Below, one piece after another: positions 29,218 through 36,944 of a stretch of 64,000 bases of DNA. The number at the start of each line of letters is the position of its first letter. Position 1 is the stretch's first letter. Position numbers and translations under genes: made by a program. Source of the DNA: Opitutaceae bacterium (lineage in GTDB: Bacteria > Verrucomicrobiota > Verrucomicrobiia > Opitutales > Opitutaceae); assembly GCA_016711225.1 (NCBI GenBank), contig JADJTK010000009.1, positions 263,182 to 327,181 on the forward strand, given 5' to 3'. The notes beneath the pieces were generated by a model. The model did not search any database, was not told where the DNA came from, and saw only the letters and a list, made by a program, of their open reading frames with translations.

Positions 29218-31175
29218 TGCGTCCCCTCCAGAAACACCAGCACCCCCAGTGCGGCCAGCCCCACCACCAGATAAAGAATATAGGCTTGCAGCCGGCCGTG
29301 CTGCAGCCGACGCACCGCGGTCGACACGCGCAACGCCCCCGCCGCCACAGGACCGATCAGCCGTTCCAGCACCGTCTCGGGCACCCGCTCCACCCGGTGC
29401 GCCCGTTCGGGTAGCAGTCCGCGCGGTCGGTGCAGCGAGGCTTCGGTCTGGAGCAGCCAGCCGAACCAGCCCGCGGCGATCCCGGCAAACGATCCGCCGG
29501 TGTACTGCATGCGCGCCGTGGGCGCGGCGTAACCGCAATCCCAGGTCAGTCCGTGGCGCAGTCCGTTGGCTCGAGCCCGCCACCACAGGCCGGCCGCCGC
29601 CGCCAGCGCCAACACCGCGAGCGCGACATGCACCGCGCCCAGGGTGGCCAGCGGTGCCGGTGCCGGCCCTGTGAACGCCCAGGCGGGATTCCACGTCGCA
29701 CACACCCGGGCCACCACCGGCCAGAGATACGCCGGCGCCAGGCCGATGGTCACACACGCCCCGGCCAACGCCAGCATCGGGCCGAGCATCCACGGCCCCG
29801 CCTCATGGGCGTGGGCGACGCGTTTGGTCCGTGGTGCACCGCAGAAGACCAATGTTCCGGCCTTAACGAAGCTCGCCAGGGCCAGCGCACCGGCCATCCC
29901 AAGCACGATGGCCACCGGCATTGCAGCCCAGGCCGCCGGACCGTGCGTGATGCCCGCTTCGAAGAGGCCGAGATACACCAGCCATTCGCTCACGAATCCA
30001 TTGAGCGGAGGCAGCCCGGACACCGCGACGGCGCCGAGGGTGAACAGCCCGGCCGTCCATGGCATCCGGTGCCAGAGTCCGCCCAGCCGGCTCATCTCGC
30101 GCGTCCCCGTAGCATGGAGCACCGAGCCCGCGCCAAAGAAGAGCAGCGCCTTGAACAGCCCATGGTTCCAGATGTGCAACAGCGCCCCCGCCAAGGCCAA
30201 CCGCCCCCACGCAATGTCGCCATGTGCTGCAGCTAACATTGCCCCACCGAGACCGACGAGGATCACGCCGATGTTCTCCACCGAGCAGTAGGCCAACAGG
30301 CGCTTGAAATCGTTTTGCGCAAAGGCGAATGCGATGCCGAACAGCGCGCCCACCGCACCAAGCCCGATCACCACCCAGCCGGCCTGGGGCGGCAGCGGCA
30401 GCCACCCGCTGAAACGCACGAGGCCATAGATTCCCATCTTGAGCGCCATGCCGGAGAGCATCGCCGATACGTGACTGGGGGCGTTCGCATGTGCCGAGGG
30501 CAGCCAGACGTGCAGCGGGAACATGCCGGCCTTCACGCCGAAGCCGACCAGCGCCAGCCAGAACAACGGTGCCAGCCCGGCCTGAGCCCGCAGGTGCGGC
30601 CCCAAATCCCAACTACCGCTCGTGCGTTCCGCCACCAACGCAAAGAACGCGAACAGACAGAGGGTGCCCACATGCGAAGCCGCGAGGTAGAGCCAACCGG
30701 CCGAGCGCACCCGGCGCCGCCGATTCTCCAGCGTGATAAGGAAGTATGCGGCGACGGTGAACAGCTCCCAGCCGAAGAGGAAATGCAGCCCGTTGGCCGA
30801 GGTCAGTACGAGGCCCATCATGAGCACCAACGCGCTCCACCACAACCGGCCGCGCCCCGCCGACTTCGGGTAGTCAGTATCACTCCAGTAGTCGCGGGAA
30901 TACGCCGCCCCGGCTCCGCCAAGCACCGATAGCAGCGCGAGAAAGAGCGCGCTGATCGCGTCGAGCAACAAGTGGGGTTTCTCGCCGCCGATGAGAAATT
31001 CGCCCCTCCACTCCCACGCCGGAACGCCGCCGAGCAGCACCACCAGCGCCGCGGCCAGTCCCGCCGCAGTAGCCACGAGCGTGAGCCCGAGCCACAGCCG
31101 CGGACGCCGCAGGCCGAGTGCCATGCCCGCGATCAGCCCCGCAGCCGCCACCGAAAGAAGGGATCCGACAGTCAC
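29214..31175 (-). CDS. HyfB/NuoL-like antiporter subunit, paralog 1, GTG start
   Basis: 653 residues, 14-16 membrane helices. Start is GTG at 31175, preceded by AAGGAGG seven bases upstream and giving VTVGSLLSVAAAGLIAG; no better ATG exists. Helix-5 Glu in FGWELFTVAAYFLITLE, helix-7 Lys in GVKAGMFPLHVWLPSAHANAP, and YCSVENIGVILVGLG are the HyfB/NuoL signatures; the C-terminal segment LTWDCGYAAPTARMQYT and the tail RLQHGRLQAYILYLVVG are HyfB-specific. Overlaps the HyfC-like start. It is closely similar to the second HyfB-like protein 1.1 kb upstream. Confidence 0.9.
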   Translation of the reverse strand: MTVGSLLSVAAAGLIAGMALGLRRPRLWLGLTLVATAAGLAAALVVLLGGVPAWEWRGEFLIGGEKPHLLLDAISALFLALLSVLGGAGAAYSRDYWSDTDYPKSAGRGRLWWSALVLMMGLVLTSANGLHFLFGWELFTVAAYFLITLENRRRRVRSAGWLYLAASHVGTLCLFAFFALVAERTSGSWDLGPHLRAQAGLAPLFWLALVGFGVKAGMFPLHVWLPSAHANAPSHVSAMLSGMALKMGIYGLVRFSGWLPLPPQAGWVVIGLGAVGALFGIAFAFAQNDFKRLLAYCSVENIGVILVGLGGAMLAAAHGDIAWGRLALAGALLHIWNHGLFKALLFFGAGSVLHATGTREMSRLGGLWHRMPWTAGLFTLGAVAVSGLPPLNGFVSEWLVYLGLFEAGITHGPAAWAAMPVAIVLGMAGALALASFVKAGTLVFCGAPRTKRVAHAHEAGPWMLGPMLALAGACVTIGLAPAYLWPVVARVCATWNPAWAFTGPAPAPLATLGAVHVALAVLALAAAAGLWWRARANGLRHGLTWDCGYAAPTARMQYTGGSFAGIAAGWFGWLLQTEASLHRPRGLLPERAHRVERVPETVLERLIGPVAAGALRVSTAVRRLQHGRLQAYILYLVVGLAALGVLVFLEGTQ

Positions 31176-31356
31176 CGCGGGGCCTCCTTCATGAGAGCGT
31201 CGGCGCCCTGTTGCCTCATGCAGTGGGAGTCTGCTCGCAGACGTTTCCCCGAGGGGCGCTGCTCCAGCACACCCTGCCCGACACCGCTGGCCTCCGGAAT
31301 TGCGTGCAGGCACGCTCCGCCAACGGAATCCTCCCTGTCGTTTCTCCTCATCACCT
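31176..31356. other. Short spacer with hairpin and a mini-ORF joined by GTGA overlaps
   Basis: 181 bases between the EIIA-like gene and the first HyfB-like gene. A 62-residue frame (31360 to 31172, minus) begins with a GTG overlapping the EIIA-like stop (GTGA) and ends with a TGA overlapping the HyfB GTG (GTGA). Its protein (KRLRADSHCMRQQGADALMKEAPR at the end) has no family look and contains a hairpin, GTCTGC-ga-GCAGAC. It may be a translational linker rather than a functional protein. Confidence 0.3.
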
Positions 31357-32058
31357 TCACGATTTGCCCGCCCCGCCCGCGCCCGCCGCGGCTTCAGCCG
31401 CGGCGATGGCCTTGAAGATCTCACCGTCCGGCGCGCCCTGAATGACCAACTCACGCAACACGCCGCGGCTCAGCAACCGGCTGAGGCGGCCAAGCAAGTC
31501 GAGGTGCGCGCGTGGCGACGGCGCGATGAAAAAGAGCAACCGAGTGACCGGTACGTCGTCGGGCGGGGGCTCGGGCAGCTCCAAGGCCTCACGCAACAAC
31601 AACAGCGCGACCGTGCCCGAATCGCGACCGAGTGCGAGTCGGGCGCTCGGATGCGGCAGGGCGAAGCCTCCGCCCACCGGAGCGATCACCACGCCGCCTG
31701 GTGCCCGCAACCGTTGCGCCACCAAATTTCGGATCGGAGGCGTCGCCCCCGGAAGCGCATTCACTACTTGCTCAAACACGCTCGCTACCCCGGCGGCCGG
31801 CACGTCGCGCCAAATCTTGCCCGCCTGCAACAGCGCTACCACTCCTCCCCCGCTCGCCACACTTGAGGCCGTGGGGGCGAGAAACCCGGCTTGCGCGGCG
31901 AGCCCGCGTGCGGCGGCCCAGTTGGCCACCTGGGTGCGGTCGAAAAGCATCCGGTCTCGGTCCGGCGTGAAGGGCAGTCCCTCGAGGCGGACCCAGCGTT
32001 CCACCACCTCCTCCGCAACGCCGAACGACTCGGCGATCTGGATAATGTTCAGGTACAT
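31357..32058 (-). CDS. HTH domain fused to PTS EIIA (PtsN-like) domain
   Basis: 233 residues. Residues 1-55 are a MerR/excisionase-type helix-turn-helix (IIQIAESFGVAEEVVERWVR, then DRMLFDRTQVANW). Residues 80-215 are a PTS IIA type 2 domain as in PtsN; the phosphorylatable His is His136 in GGGFALPHPSARLA, and LLFFIAPSPRAHLDLLGRLSRLL matches the family core. No other PTS gene is near, so a regulatory rather than sugar-transport role is likely. It sits between the two HyfB-like genes of the membrane complex on the same strand, suggesting that it senses or regulates that complex. Ligand and DNA target unknown. Confidence 0.82.
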   Translation of the reverse strand: MYLNIIQIAESFGVAEEVVERWVRLEGLPFTPDRDRMLFDRTQVANWAAARGLAAQAGFLAPTASSVASGGGVVALLQAGKIWRDVPAAGVASVFEQVVNALPGATPPIRNLVAQRLRAPGGVVIAPVGGGFALPHPSARLALGRDSGTVALLLLREALELPEPPPDDVPVTRLLFFIAPSPRAHLDLLGRLSRLLSRGVLRELVIQGAPDGEIFKAIAAAEAAAGAGGAGKS

Positions 32059-32322
32059 GGTGGGTAAACGGACTCTGGGGTTTGCTGACGCACGGAGCTT
32101 AGGGGGCTGAGGGGATTAATGTCAGCCAGGAATCGGAGGTGTTTCCGGGCCGAAATCGGTCACCTTCCTTCGGTAAGCTAGAGCTGAGTTCAATGTCGCC
32201 TATTTGTGGGAGCGTGCTCGCACTCGCTTCAGGGCGAAGGTCGCATGCGAACATACTCCTACGGCGAACGCCAAATTCGCTGAGGACGGTCTGCTGCGAA
32301 GTGCGCCTGCCTGCATTCATGC

Positions 32323-34395
32323 TCAGGGATTTCCTCCTCCGATCACCAACGCGGCCAGCGCGGCGACGCCAAGGAGGAGATAGAGGATGTAGGCCTGCAT
32401 TCGGCCATGCTGGAGGCGGCGCACGGCGGTGGAAAGCCGGAGCACCACTCCGCCCGTAGGCTGGACGATGTGCTCCAAAACCGTTTCCGGAGTGTGCTCC
32501 TCACGTTGGGCGCCGACCGGAAAGAGGTCCTCCATAACCGGCACGTGCTCGTGGCGCACAGTCCGCAGGATCCAGTCGAACCACTCGACGATGGTGGCGG
32601 CGAAGGAGCCGGCGGTGTACTGCATTCGGCCAGTGGGCACCGCGTAACCGCAGTCCCAGGTGAGCGCGCGCCGCAGTCCGGCGCGCTGGGCCCGATGCCA
32701 CAGCCAAGCCGCCCCCAGTGCGGCGAGCCCCGCCAGCACGAGGTGGAAGAGCGTAAGTGGCAGCAGCGGCGCAGTCGTGCCGACGGCCGTCCAGGTCGGC
32801 CGCCAAGCCTCCACCGCGCGGGCGATCGCCGGCCAGAAGAGCACGGGGGCCAACCCGATGGCAGCACACAGGAGGGCCAGGGCGATCATCGCCCCCTTCA
32901 TCGCGGGCCCGCATTCGTGGGCCCTCTCGGCCGCGGCCGTCCTCGGGGCGCCAAGGAAGACTACCCCGCAGACTTTCGCGAAGCAGGCCAACGCCAGCGC
33001 GCCGGTCACCCCGAGCGCGATCGCCGCCGGAATGGCGGCCCAGGCGGACGGACCGTGTGTGAGCGCTGCGTCGAAGAGGCCAAGATACACCAGCCACTCG
33101 CTCACAAAACCGTTGAGCGGCGGCAGGCCGCAGATGGCCACCGCGCCAAGCGTAAACAGAGAGGCCGTCCACGGCATCGTGCGCCAGAGTCCGCCCAGCC
33201 GGCTCATCTCGCGCGTACCCGTGGCGTGGAGCACCGAGCCGGCGCCGAGGAAGAGCAGTGCCTTGAAGAGACCGTGGTTCCAGATGTGCAGCAGCCCGCC
33301 GGCAAGCGCGAGCCGGCCCCACGGCGCATCCCCCTGCTCCACCGCCACCAGCGCGAAGCCGAAACCGAGCAGAATGATGCCGATGTTCTCCACACTGTGG
33401 TAGGCGAGTAGGCGTTTGAGGTCATGCTGGCCGAGCGCAAACGCCACGCCGAGCACCGCGCTGGTCGCACCGAGCGCGATCACCGCCCACCCTGCTTCCG
33501 CCGGCACGGGCAGCCAGCCGCTGAAGCGGATCAGGCCGTAGAGTCCGATCTTGATGGTGACGCCAGAGAGGATCGCGGAGACGTGGCTCGGGGCGTTGGC
33601 GTGGGCGGAAGGCAGCCACACATGCAGCGGAAAGAGGCCGGCCTTGAGTCCGAAGCCGATCAGGGCCAGCCAGAACAGGGGCGCGAGGTCAGCGTGGTCG
33701 CGCAGTGGACCAAGGCCCCAACTGCCGTTGTGCTCGGCCAGCAACGCGAAGAAGGCGAACAGCGCGAGCATCGCCACGTGCGAAGCCCCAAGATACAGCC
33801 ACCCCGCCGCCCGCACGGCGGCGCGTTGGCGGTCGAGGGTGACGAGAAAATACGCCGCGAGCGTGAATAGCTCCCACGCGATGAGAAAATGCAGTCCGTT
33901 GGCCGCCACGAGCACGACCCCAAGATTCAGCAACAATACGCTCCACCACAGACGCCCGGCCCGCGCCGAGCGCGGATGGGCGCGATCGGACCAATACTCG
34001 CGTCCGTAGATCGCGCCGACCCCGCCGACTACGCAGGTGAGCGCGAGGAACAGCGCGCTGAGGGCGTCGAGCCGCAGGTGCACCATTTCGCCGCAGACGG
34101 CGAAGCCGGGAGCCCAGTCCCACGCGCCGGCGTTCGGGGCCTCGGGCCAATCCGCGCCGCCGCAGAGCACGAAGACCGCGGCGGCGAGCCCGGCGACGGA
34201 GGCGAGCAACGTCGCCGCCAACCAGAGACGCGGCGCCCGGTAGGTGACCAGGCCCGCGAGCCCACCCACCGCGGCGAGGAGAAGCAATACCGCGGGAACC
34301 TGAAACGCCCAGGTGTGGGCGTAGGGCGCGAACAGATCATCGCGCCAGAGCGGCCCGACCAACGCCGCAATCGGGATGCGGGGGCAGGTACTCAT
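32323..34395 (-). CDS. HyfB/NuoL-like antiporter subunit, paralog 2
   Basis: 690 residues, closely similar throughout to the HyfB-like protein downstream (shared segments GLHFL.AWELFT, PLHVWLPSAHANAPSHVSA, GTREMSRLGGLW, LNGFVSEWLVYLGLF, RLQHGR.QAYILYL). Helix-5 Glu (IAWELFTLAAYFLVTLD), helix-7 Lys (GLKAGLFPLHVWLP) and the HyfB C-terminal LTWDCGYAVPTGRMQYT are intact, so it is probably functional. It has an N-terminal extension with an extra helix (VPAVLLLLAAVGGLAG preceded by about 30 residues). First gene of the cluster. Two HyfB-type subunits in one cluster is unusual: a recent duplication, or two pump modules. Confidence 0.88.
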   Translation of the reverse strand: MSTCPRIPIAALVGPLWRDDLFAPYAHTWAFQVPAVLLLLAAVGGLAGLVTYRAPRLWLAATLLASVAGLAAAVFVLCGGADWPEAPNAGAWDWAPGFAVCGEMVHLRLDALSALFLALTCVVGGVGAIYGREYWSDRAHPRSARAGRLWWSVLLLNLGVVLVAANGLHFLIAWELFTLAAYFLVTLDRQRAAVRAAGWLYLGASHVAMLALFAFFALLAEHNGSWGLGPLRDHADLAPLFWLALIGFGLKAGLFPLHVWLPSAHANAPSHVSAILSGVTIKIGLYGLIRFSGWLPVPAEAGWAVIALGATSAVLGVAFALGQHDLKRLLAYHSVENIGIILLGFGFALVAVEQGDAPWGRLALAGGLLHIWNHGLFKALLFLGAGSVLHATGTREMSRLGGLWRTMPWTASLFTLGAVAICGLPPLNGFVSEWLVYLGLFDAALTHGPSAWAAIPAAIALGVTGALALACFAKVCGVVFLGAPRTAAAERAHECGPAMKGAMIALALLCAAIGLAPVLFWPAIARAVEAWRPTWTAVGTTAPLLPLTLFHLVLAGLAALGAAWLWHRAQRAGLRRALTWDCGYAVPTGRMQYTAGSFAATIVEWFDWILRTVRHEHVPVMEDLFPVGAQREEHTPETVLEHIVQPTGGVVLRLSTAVRRLQHGRMQAYILYLLLGVAALAALVIGGGNP

Positions 34396-34813
34396 GGGCG
34401 GGCGCCCGAGGGGAGCAGGCGTGCCGTGGAGCGGTGCTTTAGCTCGCGAGGATGAGGCTCAGCAACGTCGAGCGACCCGGGCTGAAGCCACGGACCACCG
34501 CATGCACCGACGTTGGTTGGGGCCCGGCACGCCGAGAAGGTCAGCGTGCTTGCATGTACCTTCAGGGGCCCAGCTTGTGCCTGGATTGTTGGTGGGGCGG
34601 GGTTTGTCCCCGCCATATGCCACGGCTGGCGGGCGTAAAGCCCGCCCCACCACCGGCAGAATCGAAAGGCCGACCCCCTCGACCTATCCGCAGAACGGCT
34701 GCCCATTCCGCCTTTCGCCTTCAGCCTTCGGCCTTCAGTTCCCTCCCCCCTCTCCGCTCCGCCTTCAGCGTTCTGCATTTTGCCTTCGCGGAGCATGGGG
34801 AGCGGCGTGTTCA
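34396..34813. repeat. Intergenic repeat cluster: GGCGGGC hairpin copy 2 and CTTCAG-type repeat
   Basis: 418 bases between the HyfB-2 start and the SulP stop. At 34592-34650 an outer inverted repeat, GTGGGGCGGG/CCCGCCCCAC, encloses two inner hairpins, one being GGCGGGC-gtaaa-GCCCGCC (second copy of the element at 21.19 kb). At 34708-34792 there are degenerate tandem units of the CCTTCAG/CCTTCGG type. The hyfB-2 promoter should also lie here; I could not single one out. No gene supported. Confidence 0.6.
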
Positions 34814-36640
34814 TTATTTCCGGGGAGCGGGGTCGTCCCCGGGACGGTCCGACTTATGAAGGATTTGCTGCGCCCGATCAAGCGCAGCAGAAATCTCGCG
34901 ACGGGCGGCGGCGAGATCGAGCTTCTCGCTGCGGAGCTGCTCCGGCGCGTTGTCGGGCTCGATCTCGGGCGGAAGGTTCAGGATGACGCGAGCCCGGGCC
35001 AGCGCGTCGGCGATGTGCGGGCAGACGTTGTCGCGGCCGATGGCATCGATGAAGCCAGCGTTCTCCATCACCGCGAGCGGTTGGGTATGCGGCGCGCTGA
35101 GGATGAGGTGTTTGCCCTTCGACTTGAGCTTATGGTGGAGGTCGATGAGCGCCTGCAACCCGGTGGCGTCGATCGCGAGAACCTTGCGCATCCGAATAAT
35201 CAGGATCTCGGGTTCCATCTTCGCGCGCTTGAGCTCGTCGTCGAGCTTGTCGACCACGCCGAAGAAGAACGCCCCAAACACGCGGAAGATCAGCACCCCC
35301 TTGGGCACGGTGCGGCCCACCAACGAATGGTGCGAGCCCTCGGTCTCGCTGGCCTCGTCGACAGCGGTGATCTGCGAAGTCTCGGCCACTCGCTTAACCA
35401 TCAACAAGCAAGCCAGCACCACGCCCACCTCGACCGCGAGGGTGAGATTGGTGAGCACCGTGAGGGCGAAGGTGGCGAGGAAGACCGAGCTGTCGCTGAA
35501 GGGCCAGCGGTGGAGCCGCAGGAATTGTTTCCAGGATACCATGCGGTAGGCGGCGACGATGAGCACGGCGCTCAGCGTGGCCAACGGCACATAGCGTAGC
35601 AGCGGCGCAGCGGCCACCAGCACGACCAGCAGAAGGAGCGAATGGGCGAGGCCGGCCACGGGGGTGCGGGCGCCGGAGCGGACGTTGACGACCGAGCGCG
35701 CCACCGCGCCGGTGGCCGGGATGCAGCCAAACAGCGGCCCGACCATGTTGGCGATTCCCTGTCCGATGAGCTCCTGGTTGGAGTCGTGGCGCTCGTCGAG
35801 CACGCCGTCGGTGACCACTGCGCACATCAACGCCTGCATTGCCACGAGCATGGCGATGGTGAAGGCCGGCTGCACGAGATCACCGAGCTGGCCGAAGTCG
35901 ACGCTGGGCAACGCGAAGGTCGGCAGCGCGCCCGAGAAATTGGGAAACTGGGAACCGATGGTGCCGATCCCAAATCGATCGTGCAGACCGAATACCGTGG
36001 CCAGGAGCGTCATCACCACCAGGCCGACCATCGAGCCGGGGACGAAGCGCGAGAGCCTCTTGGGCCAGAACCCCATCAACGCCACCGACAGCACCCCGAG
36101 CCCCACCGTGTACCAGTTGATCACCCCGAAGCTCGCGGCGAGCATGCGCAACTTGCCGATGAACTCCACCGGCATGGTCGCCTCCAGACCGAAGAAGTAC
36201 TTGATCTGCGAGCTGAGGATGAGGATCGCGATGCCCTTGGTGAAGGCTCGAGAAACCGGGTACGGAATGAACCGGATGATCGAGCCGAGCCGGGCCGTGC
36301 CCATCACCACGAGCATCGCCCCGGCCATGATCGTGCACAGCATCAACCCGCCCATGCCGTGGGCGGTCATCACTCCGTAGGTGATGATGACGAAGGCCCC
36401 CGTGGGCCCGCCGATCTGCACCCGCGAACCGCCCAACGCGGCGATGATCGCACCCCCGATGATCGCCGTGAACAGGCCACGCTCGGGGTTCACGCCGGAG
36501 GCGATGGCGAAGGCCATCGAAAGCGGCAACGCCACCGTCATCACGTTGAGGCCGGCGAGCAGATCGCGGCGCAGTTGGTCTTTGGTCAGACCGGAAAAGC
36601 GGCCAAGCAAGGCCGCACCCATCGAAGAAGCGAAGTTCAT
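34814..36640 (-). CDS. SulP-family anion transporter with STAS domain
   Basis: 608 residues. N-terminal transport domain with about 14 helices: RDLLAGLNVMTVALPLSMAFAIASG (SulP signature region), GGSRVQIGGPTGAFVI, and VSRAFTKGIAILILSSQIKYFFG. The C-terminal STAS domain (about 440-555) includes VLAIDATGLQALIDLHHK; a charged tail follows. SulP proteins carry sulfate, bicarbonate or other anions with Na+ or H+; the substrate cannot be read from sequence. Divergent from korA and next to the ferredoxin-linked complex, which makes bicarbonate an interesting but unsupported guess. Confidence 0.88.
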   Translation of the reverse strand: MNFASSMGAALLGRFSGLTKDQLRRDLLAGLNVMTVALPLSMAFAIASGVNPERGLFTAIIGGAIIAALGGSRVQIGGPTGAFVIITYGVMTAHGMGGLMLCTIMAGAMLVVMGTARLGSIIRFIPYPVSRAFTKGIAILILSSQIKYFFGLEATMPVEFIGKLRMLAASFGVINWYTVGLGVLSVALMGFWPKRLSRFVPGSMVGLVVMTLLATVFGLHDRFGIGTIGSQFPNFSGALPTFALPSVDFGQLGDLVQPAFTIAMLVAMQALMCAVVTDGVLDERHDSNQELIGQGIANMVGPLFGCIPATGAVARSVVNVRSGARTPVAGLAHSLLLLVVLVAAAPLLRYVPLATLSAVLIVAAYRMVSWKQFLRLHRWPFSDSSVFLATFALTVLTNLTLAVEVGVVLACLLMVKRVAETSQITAVDEASETEGSHHSLVGRTVPKGVLIFRVFGAFFFGVVDKLDDELKRAKMEPEILIIRMRKVLAIDATGLQALIDLHHKLKSKGKHLILSAPHTQPLAVMENAGFIDAIGRDNVCPHIADALARARVILNLPPEIEPDNAPEQLRSEKLDLAAARREISAALDRAQQILHKSDRPGDDPAPRK

Positions 36641-36944
36641 TGTCCGGGACTAGCGGCCCTTCCGTCCGCCGAGCGGGCCACCGCCGACGATGCGGCGGCC
36701 GACCACGACCGGGACAAGCCCGATCCGGGGATAGAAGAGTCGAAATGCCAGGAGGTGTGATTTCATGCCGTTCAGTTGCCGGAGCGAAAACGGTGCAAGT
36801 GAGACGGGTAAAGGCATCGACCGCCAGATTGTTTCCGGGCGCAATTTCCCTCCCATGCGTGCGCCTCATGCAAAAAAGAAGCTTGTCAACGCGCACACTC
36901 ATTGACTCCCCCCGCGGCGGCTCCGTAATTTCGCCAGAATTCCC
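36641..36944. other. Divergent sulP/korA intergenic region with two candidate small ORFs
   Basis: 304 bases. Two short frames start from one CATG at 36764-36767, on opposite strands. Plus: ATG at 36765, an AGGAGG nine bases upstream (36750-36755), 46 residues to the stop at 36905. Minus: ATG ending at 36766, 38 residues (ends VVVGRRIVGGG then basic residues), stop nine bases before the SulP start. Neither has a family I know. A TTGACT...TAATTT pair (36902-36931, 18-base spacer) could be a promoter, but would leave only about seven bases before the korA ATG. Confidence 0.35.

Noticed and set aside
23077..34395. Classical formate hydrogenlyase or [NiFe]-hydrogenase
   Set aside because: The large subunit lacks both CxxC ligand pairs, and no maturation genes (hyp) or formate dehydrogenase are present in the window.
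36902..36931. TTGACT-18-TAATTT as the korA promoter
   Set aside because: It would start transcription about seven bases before the ATG; possible only for a nearly leaderless message, so not listed as a feature.
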